DNA of 5,001 nucleotides from Candidatus Iainarchaeum sp. (GCA_026397035.1 JAPLVQ010000081.1:804-5804); one strand, 5' to 3'; numbered from the stretch's first letter, positions 1 to 5,001 are shown. The notes: generated by a model from the letters alone, not told the origin. Translations and numbers: made by a program.

Positions 1-1
1 G

Positions 2-688
2 CTGAAGAAAAAACCTTTTCTTAAAATAGTGCTCGTGTGCGGAGTAGGTCCTTTTGGGCATTTAAATGTCATAAAATACAATCTGAATAACGGCATAAAA
101 ACACCTTTACAGGAAGAAGGCCTGCAGGTAACCATAGAAGACTGTTGGTTTGTTGCAGAAGAAGTAGTAAAAGCACTCAATGAAGAAGGGCTGAAAACAA
201 AACTTGTCCCGGGATATCACGTATGCGAACAAGACAATAAAAAAGCAATTAGCTTTAACTCAGCACCATACAAAAGAGCGCTTGACAACGGATTAATCCC
301 AGTAACAACAGGAACAATGGTTAAAGACAAAACACTAAACTGGAGTCCGATGTCAGGAGATGTAATAGTGGCGCATCTAGCAAAGCAACTTATTCCGGCA
401 AAAGTAATAATGGGAACTGATGTTGACGGAATATTCACCGCTGACCCGAAATTAGACAAAAATGCGGAACTTATTGAAGAAATCAACAAAAAAAACTTGG
501 CTGAAGTATTAAAGAAAGCAAGTAAATCAAACTCAACCGATGTTACAGGCGGAATGAAAGGAAAACTAGAAAAACTCGCAGAACAATTAAATGGGACACC
601 TTGTGAAATATTTAATCTCTTTACAGAAGGAAACCTCAAAAAAGTAATTCTGGGAGGAAAAATTAAGTGCACAAAATTAGAGCTCTGA
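2..688 (+). CDS. Isopentenyl phosphate kinase, 5'-truncated by window edge
   Basis: This is an amino-acid-kinase-fold enzyme that phosphorylates isopentenyl phosphate to isopentenyl diphosphate with ATP, the last step of the archaeal mevalonate route to membrane lipids. The frame is open to the left edge. The in-frame GTG at 29 is not a likely start, because the residues before it (LKKKPFLKI) continue the strand leading into the glycine-rich loop, and about 30-40 residues of the family N-terminus are missing. Visible motifs in order: loop GVGPFGH (41-61) ending in the family's conserved His; GLIPVTTG; SGD (353-361); GTDVDGIF with DVDG at 419-430; DPK; and DVTGGM (539-556) followed by GKL. The order and spacing fit isopentenyl phosphate kinase better than other members such as UMP, glutamate or aspartate kinases. 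The loop is unusual: the common form is HGGGSFGH, but here it is CGVGPFGH. The gene ends with TGA at 686-688, and 220 non-coding bases separate it from porG. Confidence 0.88.
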   Translation: MKKKPFLKIVLVCGVGPFGHLNVIKYNLNNGIKTPLQEEGLQVTIEDCWFVAEEVVKALNEEGLKTKLVPGYHVCEQDNKKAISFNSAPYKRALDNGLIPVTTGTMVKDKTLNWSPMSGDVIVAHLAKQLIPAKVIMGTDVDGIFTADPKLDKNAELIEEINKKNLAEVLKKASKSNSTDVTGGMKGKLEKLAEQLNGTPCEIFNLFTEGNLKKVILGGKIKCTKLEL

Positions 689-756
689 ATATTTTCTTAA
701 AGAAAAAATAAATTAAACGGATTATTTGCACCAAACACTTAAAATAGTACAATAAG

Positions 757-768
757 ACAATATATTGT
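757..768. promoter_or_regulatory. Perfect 12-bp palindrome, possible operator
   Basis: ACAATATATTGT is identical to its reverse complement. It lies about 140 bases upstream of porG and directly before a TATA-like TTATAT (770-775). A perfect palindrome beside a promoter-like element could be the binding site of a dimeric regulator of the por genes. Short AT-rich palindromes also arise by chance in this kind of sequence, so the role is speculative. Confidence 0.3.
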
Positions 769-781
769 GTTATATCAGGGT

Positions 782-802
782 GGGTTAATTTTAAACCCTT
801 TT
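782..802 (+). terminator. Short hairpin followed by T4, possible terminator or leader hairpin
   Basis: GGGTT (782-786) pairs with AACCC (794-798) across a 7-base AATTTTA loop and is followed by TTTT (799-802). The G+C-rich ends stand out in an A+T-rich spacer. It may end transcription from the kinase gene, though it lies about 95 bases past that stop, or it may fold in the porG leader. The stem is only 5 bp, so confidence is low. Confidence 0.25.
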
Positions 803-908
803 GATTCAATTATTAATGCTGAATGCCTGTTGAATTAAGTTAGGGATAAAGTTTTGGTGATAGGTTAAAGTTAATGCAAGTGATTAATAAGAAAGCTCAA
901 GGGATTGT

Positions 909-1448
909 ATGAAACAAATATTAATAATGGGAAGAGGAGGGCAGGGGGCGGTTACAAGCTCGCAAGTCCTAGCGATAGCCGCTTTTAATGATGGTAAACA
1001 CACGCTTGCTTTTCCTAATTTTGGAGTAGAAAGAATGGGTGCACCTGTAAAAAGCTACTGTAGAATTGATGACAAAGTAATAAATTTACGCGAACAAGTC
1101 TACGAAGCGGATTACGCAATAATACTAGACCCGACACTTTCAAGGCACTTTAACGAAAAAGTCTCAAAATTAGTGATTCTTAATTCAAGCAAAACAGAGA
1201 AAGAAGCGTGCATTGAAACAACCTCTAAAGTAAAATGTGTTGACATTACAGCAATAGCAATAAAAATAATGGGAAAACCTTTTGTGAATATTGCGGCATT
1301 AGGAGCACTTGCTGCACTTACTGATGAAGTAAGTCTTTTAGGTTTAGAAGGAGCAATAAAACAACAAATGGGGTCAAAAGGAAGCGCGGTAGAAAAAAAT
1401 ATTGCCGCAGTAAGAGAAGTTTATAATATCGCGAAACAGAAAAAATAA
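909..1448 (+). CDS. porG: Pyruvate:ferredoxin oxidoreductase gamma subunit (PorG)
   Basis: This is the gamma subunit of the cytoplasmic pyruvate (2-oxoacid):ferredoxin oxidoreductase. It corresponds to the domain of single-chain enzymes linked to coenzyme A handling. At 179 residues it has normal family length. The N-terminus carries the hallmark GRGGQGAVTSS (residues 8-18) on a Rossmann-like strand, then FGVERMGAPV (38-47) leading into a short strand with CRI; both are family signatures. The C-terminal half has the expected NIAALGALAAL helix and a lysine-rich end. The ATG at 909 is preceded by GGGA at 901-904, a weak but adequately spaced ribosome binding site. It is first of the por genes and is separated from porD by 58 A/T-rich bases. 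The family assignment is firm. Pyruvate rather than another oxoacid is inferred from the partner beta subunit. Confidence 0.93.
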   Translation: MKQILIMGRGGQGAVTSSQVLAIAAFNDGKHTLAFPNFGVERMGAPVKSYCRIDDKVINLREQVYEADYAIILDPTLSRHFNEKVSKLVILNSSKTEKEACIETTSKVKCVDITAIAIKIMGKPFVNIAALGALAALTDEVSLLGLEGAIKQQMGSKGSAVEKNIAAVREVYNIAKQKK

Positions 1449-1460
1449 GTTAGAAAAAGA

Positions 1461-1490
1461 AAAATTTATTATTAAATTTATTAAAGTTAA
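1461..1490 (+). promoter_or_regulatory. A/T-rich promoter-like block before porD
   Basis: The 58-base gap between porG and porD contains an almost pure A/T block with two TTTATT(A) elements, following an A-rich stretch (GAAAAAGAAAAA) that could act as a BRE. It sits 20-45 bases before the porD start, so a TATA-driven internal start is possible. The surrounding DNA is also A/T-rich, and read-through from porG is equally plausible. Confidence 0.22.
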
Positions 1491-1506
1491 AAATTGAAGT
1501 GAAATT

Positions 1507-1866
1507 ATGACTAGAAAAACCGCGAAGCTGAAAAATAATTCCAAAAAAGTTCGTCTTGCCGAAAAAATAAAAACCTGTGACTTTTATTTGCCGGAACAAA
1601 TTACACTAAACAAAGGAGCAGTAATTATAAATCCAGGCTCAACAAAAGTTTACAAAACAGGGGAATGGAGAACATACAAACCAACAATTGACTTGGTAAA
1701 ATGCATAAAGTGCGGAAAATGCTGGATGATATGCCCCGATGCTTCAATAAATAAAAGAGAAACCGATGGGAAATTTGAAATAAATCACACTTATTGTAAA
1801 GGATGTCTGCTATGCGAAAAAGTATGTCCTGTAAAAGCAATAAGCCATGTAGTTGAGGATAAATAA
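1507..1866 (+). CDS. porD: Pyruvate:ferredoxin oxidoreductase delta subunit, 2x[4Fe-4S] (PorD)
   Basis: This is the ferredoxin-like delta subunit that passes electrons from the catalytic subunits to external ferredoxin. It shows two classical [4Fe-4S] motifs: Cys66-x2-Cys69-x2-Cys72-x3-Cys76-Pro and Cys97-x2-Cys100-x2-Cys103-x3-Cys107-Pro. In front of them is the family-typical segment NPGSTKVYKTGEWRTYKP (residues 42-59), which separates PorD from generic ferredoxins. The 119-residue length slightly exceeds the usual 85-105 because of a basic N-terminal extension of about 25-30 residues with an extra Cys24. The ATG at 1507 has GTGA at 1499-1502 as a close, modest ribosome binding site. The gene lies between porG and porA, which matches the common gamma-delta-alpha-beta order, and a 121-base gap follows it. 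Confidence 0.94.
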   Translation: MTRKTAKLKNNSKKVRLAEKIKTCDFYLPEQITLNKGAVIINPGSTKVYKTGEWRTYKPTIDLVKCIKCGKCWMICPDASINKRETDGKFEINHTYCKGCLLCEKVCPVKAISHVVEDK

Positions 1867-1912
1867 GTACCAAAAGAGTTTAGGGATTACTATAAAGAAT
1901 TGTTTATGTGAG

Positions 1913-1947
1913 AAATTGAAGAATTGATTACATTATAAATTGAAGAA
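1913..1947 (+). repeat. Two 11-bp direct repeats in the porD-porA gap
   Basis: AAATTGAAGAA occurs at 1913-1923 and again at 1937-1947, 24 bases apart start to start. Each copy is followed within a few bases by TTGATTA (TTGATTA at 1924-1930; ATTTGATTA after the second). The 9-base core AAATTGAAG also occurs at 1491-1499 just before porD. A TATA-like TTATAAAT (1933-1940) overlaps the start of the second copy. The spacing near two helical turns could suit a regulator, but low sequence complexity makes chance recurrence likely. Confidence 0.35.
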
Positions 1948-1975
1948 ATTATTTGATTAAGAAAGTTAATGAAAA

Positions 1976-1982
1976 GGAAGGA
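1976..1982 (+). promoter_or_regulatory. Ribosome binding site of porA
   Basis: GGAAGGA ends 5 bases before the ATG at 1988 and is a purine-rich Shine-Dalgarno sequence. It fixes the start choice, which also gives the expected short N-terminus ahead of the FPITPST motif. Confidence 0.6.
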
Positions 1983-1987
1983 ATGAA

Positions 1988-2407
1988 ATGACTGAAAAAG
2001 TAGTAATATCCGGTTCGGCAGCAGTAGCAGAAGCGGTAAAGCTATGCAAACCAAAAGTACTTCCATTATTCCCAATAACCCCAAGCACATTAATTCCTGA
2101 AAGACTTTCTGAATTTGTATTCAATGGCGAACTTGATTCAAAACTAATTCACGTAGAAAGCGAACATTCAGCAATAAGCGCCCTTTATGGAGCGTATGCT
2201 ACCAGAATAAGAGGGTTTACCGCAACCTCATCACAGGGATTAGCATACATGCATGAAATACTTCCAATAATGGCAGGAGCAAGGTTTCCAGCAGTAATGG
2301 CAGTAGCAAACAGAACAATATCAGGACCTTTAAACATCTGGAACGATGAGCGAAAGAGATCAAGGCTGGATACAATTATACTGCGAAACAAACCAAGAAG
2401 CATTTGA
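1988..2407 (+). CDS. porA: PorA N-terminal fragment (residues 1 to about 119 genuine)
   Basis: This is the N-terminal reading frame of the broken alpha subunit, starting at an ATG with a good ribosome binding site. It holds Thr31 in FPITPST and Arg109 in ANRT. By family alignment from memory these probably correspond to the substrate-contacting Thr and Arg of pyruvate:ferredoxin oxidoreductase. After NIWN (ending 2344) the frame runs out of register: the last 20 or so residues, up to TGA at 2405-2407, overlap the true continuation in another frame and are not family sequence. As written, the fragment would lack most of the subunit and is unlikely to work alone. Confidence 0.7.
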   Translation: MTEKVVISGSAAVAEAVKLCKPKVLPLFPITPSTLIPERLSEFVFNGELDSKLIHVESEHSAISALYGAYATRIRGFTATSSQGLAYMHEILPIMAGARFPAVMAVANRTISGPLNIWNDERKRSRLDTIILRNKPRSI

Positions 2408-3119
2408 TACAATGATAATGGCTTACAAAATTGCTGAGACTGAAAATATTTTGCTTCCTGTAATGGTCTGTATAGACGGATTTTACTTAACACACTCCTA
2501 CGAACCCGTACAAATAGAAAAAAATGAAAAAGTGGATGCGTTTTTGCCAGCATATAAACCGGTACATTACCTTGACACTAAAAATCCTAAAAGCTTCGGG
2601 CCAATAGCTTATCCAAATGTATTTTTTGAGTTTAGAGAACAACAAGAAGTTGCGATGCAAAAAGCGTTGGAAATTATCCCGAAAATAAACGAAGAGTTTG
2701 GAAAAGTGTTCGGAAGAAAATACGGGGACGGACTAATTGACACTTATAATATGAAAGACACGAAATATGCTTTACTCTGCGTAGGCTCAGTAATAGGAAC
2801 AGCAAAAGAAACTGTTGATGAATTACGCGCACAAGGAAAAAAAGTGGGACTAGTAAAACTAAAATCAGTACGCCCCATGCCAGTAAAAGAACTAAAAAAA
2901 GCATGTGAAAAATTAAAAGGAATTGGAGTAATAGACAAACACGCTTCACTAGGATTTGGAGGAGCATTAACAAACGATATTAAATCAGCACTCGCAGGCG
3001 AAAAAGTTAGTGTTACAGGATTTGTTGCCGGTTTAGGCGGAAGAGACATTGACAGAGTACGATTAAAAAAAGCATTTTCAATACTTGAAAAAGGAGAAGA
3101 AGGGTGCTGGCTAAGGTGA
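2346..3119 (+). CDS. porA: PorA C-terminal fragment (257 residues)
   Basis: This is the C-terminal two-thirds of the alpha subunit. It opens with [12 protein letters not shown], then [30 protein letters not shown], a central linker, the transketolase C-terminal-like domain ([53 protein letters not shown]) and a closing GLGGRDI. The ATG at 2346 is an internal Met of the family rather than a designed start: no Shine-Dalgarno sequence precedes it within 15 bases. The TGA stop at 3117-3119 is embedded in the ribosome binding site of the next ORF, suggesting translational coupling. Confidence 0.75.
   Translation: MSERDQGWIQLYCETNQEAFDTMIMAYKIAETENILLPVMVCIDGFYLTHSYEPVQIEKNEKVDAFLPAYKPVHYLDTKNPKSFGPIAYPNVFFEFREQQEVAMQKALEIIPKINEEFGKVFGRKYGDGLIDTYNMKDTKYALLCVGSVIGTAKETVDELRAQGKKVGLVKLKSVRPMPVKELKKACEKLKGIGVIDKHASLGFGGALTNDIKSALAGEKVSVTGFVAGLGGRDIDRVRLKKAFSILEKGEEGCWLR
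3113..3119 (+). promoter_or_regulatory. Ribosome binding site of the 90-residue ORF, overlapping porA stop
   Basis: AAGGTGA contains AGGTGA, fully complementary to the UCACCU of the archaeal 16S 3' end, and ends 6 bases before the ATG at 3126. Its last three bases are the porA stop codon. The spacing selects ATG 3126 over ATG 3121, which would leave only one base. This supports the small ORF being translated. Confidence 0.65.
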
Positions 3120-3125
3120 AATGAG

Positions 3126-3398
3126 ATGGTTCGCGCAGGCAGGAGAAGGGCGAAATGGACTTATCCCCCCAAGATGCTGAATGTAAGAACAAGGTATGAT
3201 AAAGCATTATTGAAGTTTGGAATTGATCCAAGAGCAATTATTCCTGAAAGAAGAGAGAAACTTGTAGCAGAATTAAAAAGAAATGTAAATTGTAACAATG
3301 AAGATTCAAGACTAAGAAGAGAACAGTTTATGGAACTGGCAAAATTTATAACTAGGATTAATTCAGAAAGAAAGGTCCAAAGAAGAGAAGGTGAATAG
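3126..3398 (+). CDS. Unrecognised small basic protein encoded between porA and porB
   Basis: I do not recognise this 90-residue protein. It is rich in Arg, Lys and Glu with a net positive charge, has one Cys (in VNCNNED), no predicted membrane segment or signal peptide, and no metal-binding motif. A short basic, aromatic N-terminus (RRRAKWTYPPK) leads to KALLKFGIDPRAIIPERREKL and then stretches likely to form charged helices, ending RRE. Signs that it is real: a strong AAGGTGA ribosome binding site 6 bases before the ATG, gaps of only 6 and 2 bases to porA and porB, and a frame that fills nearly the whole 281-base space between them. Standard por operons place beta directly after alpha, so this is an insertion in an otherwise ordinary cluster. 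It could be a lineage-specific accessory or assembly factor of the enzyme, or simply a co-transcribed unrelated gene. Position is the only functional hint. Confidence 0.65.
   Translation: MVRAGRRRAKWTYPPKMLNVRTRYDKALLKFGIDPRAIIPERREKLVAELKRNVNCNNEDSRLRREQFMELAKFITRINSERKVQRREGE
3388..3394 (+). promoter_or_regulatory. Ribosome binding site of porB
   Basis: AAGGTGA lies within the last codons of the 90-residue ORF and ends 6 bases before the porB ATG at 3401. Sequence and spacing are the same as at the preceding gene junction. It confirms the porB start and implies coupled translation. Confidence 0.65.
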
Positions 3399-3400
3399 CA

Positions 3401-4309
3401 ATGGCAATACTTGGAATTGAAGAAAAAGAATTTTTTGCAAGCGGGCACAGAGCTTGTGCAGGATGCGGAGAAGCGCTGGCATTACGGCATATATTAAAAG
3501 CAGCAGGTGAAAAAACAATTATAGTACAAGCGACAGGATGCATGGAAGTAGTATCCTCTCCCTATCCAGAAACAGCATGGGAATTGCCTTGGGTACACTG
3601 CGCATTTGAAAATGCAGCGGCAGTTGCAAGCGGAGTAAGAGCAGCACTAGATTATAAAGGAGACAAAGAAACACAAGTAATCGCAACAGGTGGAGACGGA
3701 GCATCATTTGATATAGGGCTAGCCGCACTAAGTGGAGCATTTGAACGCGGAACAAAATTCCTTTATGTGTGTACTGATAATGAGGCTTTTATGAATACAG
3801 GAATTCAACGAAGTAGTGCAACATTTCCTTATGCCAATACCACAACGAGCCCCGCAGGAAAAGTAATACACGGAAAACAGGAAGCAAAAAAACCTCTGCC
3901 TTTCATAATTGCGGCGCATGGGGCGAAATACGTTGCAACAGCAAGTGTAATGGATTTGTTTGATTTGAAAAGAAAAGTGCAAAAAGCGCTCGCAATAAAC
4001 GGGCCGACATTTATTACAGTATTCTCCCCATGCGTGCCTGGATGGAAAATAGAAACAAATATGGCAATAGACGTGTCAAGACTCGCTTACGAAACAACTG
4101 TTTACCCAATATATGAAATCGAAGACGGGGTCGTGAAAATAAACCAAAAGCCCGAAGCGCGAAAACCAGTTGAAGAATATTTAAAGTTACAAGGAAGATT
4201 TAAGCATGTGACTCCCGATATTGCTGTAAAAATACAAAAATATGTTGATGACAGATGGGCATTTTTAGAAAGCGTTGACGGGAAAAAAATATTTGACACC
4301 CTGTTTTAG
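3401..4309 (+). CDS. porB: Pyruvate:ferredoxin oxidoreductase beta subunit (PorB)
   Basis: The beta subunit carries thiamine diphosphate and the proximal [4Fe-4S] cluster, performs oxoacid decarboxylation with alpha, and passes electrons to delta. At 302 residues it has full family length. Four cysteines match the expected cluster ligands: Cys19 and Cys22 in HRACAGCGE, Cys47 in QATGCMEV, and Cys211 in FSPCVPGW. The thiamine diphosphate/Mg motif is GGDGASFDIG (GDG at residues 98-100), followed about 30 residues later by DNEAFMNTG. The stretch WELPWVHCAFENAAAVASG is typical of pyruvate synthase beta subunits, which favours pyruvate over branched-chain or aryl oxoacids, though the substrate is not proven. 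The start is fixed by the ribosome binding site at 3388-3394. No frame damage is seen, in contrast to porA. It is the last gene of the cluster, converging on dtdA. Confidence 0.95.
   Translation: MAILGIEEKEFFASGHRACAGCGEALALRHILKAAGEKTIIVQATGCMEVVSSPYPETAWELPWVHCAFENAAAVASGVRAALDYKGDKETQVIATGGDGASFDIGLAALSGAFERGTKFLYVCTDNEAFMNTGIQRSSATFPYANTTTSPAGKVIHGKQEAKKPLPFIIAAHGAKYVATASVMDLFDLKRKVQKALAINGPTFITVFSPCVPGWKIETNMAIDVSRLAYETTVYPIYEIEDGVVKINQKPEARKPVEEYLKLQGRFKHVTPDIAVKIQKYVDDRWAFLESVDGKKIFDTLF
4283..4289 (-). terminator. T7 tract on minus strand, possible dtdA terminator
   Basis: Seven As on the plus strand near the end of porB read as TTTTTTT on the minus strand, about 40 bases past the dtdA stop. 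Archaeal RNA polymerase can stop at such U-tracts without a hairpin. It lies inside porB coding sequence (a GKKI stretch), so it may be incidental. Confidence 0.3.
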
Positions 4310-4312
4310 TCA

Positions 4313-4330
4313 CTTTTGTTTTTTCGCTTT
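4313..4330 (+). terminator. T-rich terminator after porB
   Basis: Right after the porB TAG (4307-4309) the plus strand reads CTTTTGTTTTTTCGCTTTT, with three T-runs (4, 6 and 4). No stem is evident. This is the pattern of archaeal U-tract termination and would end the por transcript in the 21-base gap before the convergent dtdA gene. Confidence 0.55.
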
Positions 4331-4999
4331 TCACTTAAGCAGATTTTGCACACGAGAAACTGGTAACGCAGCTTTCTCACAAAGAAGAAGTATTCGTTCT
4401 TTTGATTTACCCAAGCCTTTCCAATCAAGAATAATTTCGCTCGCCCTACTTTGTCTAATCATTTTTTGAATAAGACTATTATTCAGATTCTCTAAATGGT
4501 GTTTGGGACAAATATGCCCAAAAGCGTAATTCTTTCGAAGAGCAAGTTTAGTAAAATCAGGAGCATAATGTCCTCCCCCAAGACCAATAACAATTTTATC
4601 ACTAACCCGTTTTAAGGTAGACTCAATAACAGTCTCTGCAATCACGCGCGCGGCAACAGCATTCCCCCACTCTGCCGGAGAAGAACCAAGTTCAATAAAA
4701 ACACATTTCTTGTTTGAAAAAGGACCATGATGAGTAGCTTCATAAGAAACAGTAAAACCCTTGCTACCTAAACCAGAAGAAACATTCTTTTCGTTTAAAG
4801 AACGTAAAAAGTTCGCCCCAATCCAAGGAAGAGCTCCTGAGAGTTCCATTGATTTTCCGCCAAACTTAGCGTCCCTAAAATTACCAATCATATGCACAGT
4901 AAGACTCTTAGTACCAGAATCACTTTTATGTTTTGAAAGAAAAATAACTTTTTCTTCCTTAATTTTAGAAAGATTCGCAAAAATTATTTCTTTTGAAAC
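4331..4999 (-). CDS. dtdA: D-aminoacyl-tRNA deacylase, DtdA/GEK1 type, 5'-truncated by window edge
   Basis: This metal-dependent hydrolase frees tRNAs mischarged with D-amino acids (for example D-Tyr-tRNA), a translation proofreading role; the family is found in archaea and plants. The stop is TGA at 4333-4331. The frame stays open to the right edge, giving 222 residues of an expected 250-300. The GTG at 4897 is not the start: upstream in-frame residues, including SKHKSDSGTKSLTVH, are family sequence running straight into MIGNFRDAKFGGK. Other signatures are YEATHHGPF (HHGP at 4732-4721), FIELGSSPAEWGN, GLGGGHYAP (GGGHYAP at 4579-4559), FGHICPKHH and, near the C-terminus, IILDWKGL. The His-rich motifs are likely metal and substrate contacts. 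The gene is convergent with porB, 21 bases apart, with no sign of a functional link to it. Confidence 0.92.
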   Translation of the reverse strand, partial: VSKEIIFANLSKIKEEKVIFLSKHKSDSGTKSLTVHMIGNFRDAKFGGKSMELSGALPWIGANFLRSLNEKNVSSGLGSKGFTVSYEATHHGPFSNKKCVFIELGSSPAEWGNAVAARVIAETVIESTLKRVSDKIVIGLGGGHYAPDFTKLALRKNYAFGHICPKHHLENLNNSLIQKMIRQSRASEIILDWKGLGKSKERILLLCEKAALPVSRVQNLLK

Positions 5000-5001
5000 C
5001 T

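Larger units (their letters stand above)
689..908. other. Non-coding leader between kinase gene and porG
   Basis: This 220-base stretch contains no ORF beyond a few codons and nothing resembling a tRNA. Just after the kinase stop there is a weak inverted repeat, TTTTC (692-696) with GAAAA (702-706) around a 5-base loop, which might help end the upstream transcript. Further on are the palindrome at 757-768, a TATA-like TTATAT at 770-775, and a GGGTT/AACCC hairpin at 782-798. The region presumably carries the porG promoter. If the TATA-like box is used, the mRNA leader would be about 110 bases, long for an archaeon. The promoter assignment is inference. Confidence 0.5.
1988..3119 (+). pseudogene. 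porA: Pyruvate:ferredoxin oxidoreductase alpha subunit, frame broken (PorA)
   Basis: The alpha subunit binds the oxoacid and forms the thiamine-diphosphate active site with beta. Across two frames the coding is complete and colinear with the family. The first frame (1988 to about 2344) covers residues 1-119, with FPITPST (28-34), [15 protein letters not shown] and [13 protein letters not shown]. The second frame (from 2346) continues with [12 protein letters not shown] to the normal C-terminus (GLGGRDI, ending CWLR). Between NIWN and MSERD the family normally has about five residues of the type DHSDS; here only one base remains. The simplest reading is a loss of about 14 bases, giving an intact ancestor near 381 residues, the usual length. 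Nothing else in the gene looks decayed, so this is either a very recent deletion or a sequencing/assembly error. An error is attractive, because the rest of the operon is intact and needs alpha. Confidence 0.8.

Noticed and set aside
217..672. Minus-strand open frame of 151 codons opposite the kinase gene
   Set aside because: It lies wholly within the well-supported kinase coding region, and its product resembles no family. It is an antisense shadow.
689..908. A tRNA, C/D box RNA or small protein gene in the leader
   Set aside because: No cloverleaf pairing or T-loop consensus was found. GTGATAG resembles a C box but lacks a suitably placed D box, and the open frames are only a few codons.
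2333..2407. Programmed +1 frameshift or a deliberately split alpha subunit at the porA break
   Set aside because: A +1 shift would still omit the conserved DHSDS-like loop. There is no obvious slippery site, and no ribosome binding site before the internal ATG at 2346. The first frame also overruns into non-family sequence instead of stopping cleanly.
2185..3049. Several minus-strand open frames opposite porA
   Set aside because: Their products are low-complexity (Leu/Phe-rich) sequences mirroring the Lys/Glu-rich plus-strand gene, without start signals or recognisable domains.
3161..3448. Minus-strand 95-codon frame opposite the small ORF, considered as the real gene
   Set aside because: It overlaps the start of porB, has no visible ribosome binding site and gives a Ser/Phe/Leu-rich product. 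The plus-strand ORF has a strong ribosome binding site and fits the operon gap exactly.
4275..4469. Plus-strand 64-codon frame across the porB end and dtdA 3' end
   Set aside because: It overlaps both well-supported genes in other frames and shows no family features.
1..5001. Mobile element, CRISPR array or defence/toxin-antitoxin system
   Set aside because: No transposase, integrase, terminal inverted repeats, regularly spaced repeats or toxin/antitoxin-like gene pair is visible. The window is core metabolism plus one unrecognised small ORF.

Overview
The window looks like part of an archaeal chromosome. It is A+T-rich and densely coding. It encodes an isopentenyl phosphate kinase (archaeal mevalonate pathway), a four-subunit ferredoxin-dependent 2-oxoacid oxidoreductase, and a D-aminoacyl-tRNA deacylase of the DtdA/GEK1 type found in archaea and plants. 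Ribosome binding sites match the archaeal 16S 3' end (AGGTGA). The lineage cannot be fixed from this sequence. A small-genome anaerobic archaeon such as a DPANN member would fit, but that is inference.

Layout: (1) positions 2-688, plus strand: the 3' part of an isopentenyl phosphate kinase gene whose start lies left of the window. (2) 689-908: a 220-base non-coding leader with a perfect 12-base palindrome and a short hairpin followed by Ts. (3) 909-4309, plus strand: a pyruvate:ferredoxin oxidoreductase (pyruvate synthase) cluster in the order porG (gamma), porD (delta, 2x[4Fe-4S]), porA (alpha), an unrecognised basic 90-residue ORF, porB (beta). (4) 4310-4330: a T-rich convergent gap. (5) 4331-4999, minus strand: the 3' part of dtdA, whose start lies right of the window.

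The por genes should make one enzyme. Beta and alpha bind thiamine diphosphate and the oxoacid, beta carries the proximal [4Fe-4S] cluster, delta carries two further clusters that pass electrons to ferredoxin, and gamma completes the CoA-dependent reaction. The enzyme interconverts pyruvate + CoA with acetyl-CoA + CO2 + reduced ferredoxin. This links central carbon flow to acetyl-CoA, the starting point of the mevalonate pathway in which the kinase acts. The deacylase is a separate translation quality-control gene.

Two things stand out. The porA reading frame is broken at a conserved loop, in a way best explained by loss of about 14 bases (real deletion or assembly error). A small basic ORF with no family I recognise sits between porA and porB with only 6- and 2-base gaps, and it and porB share the same ribosome-binding-site layout. 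I see no mobile element, CRISPR array, tRNA or rRNA. Apart from the small ORF, I see no candidate for an undescribed system.
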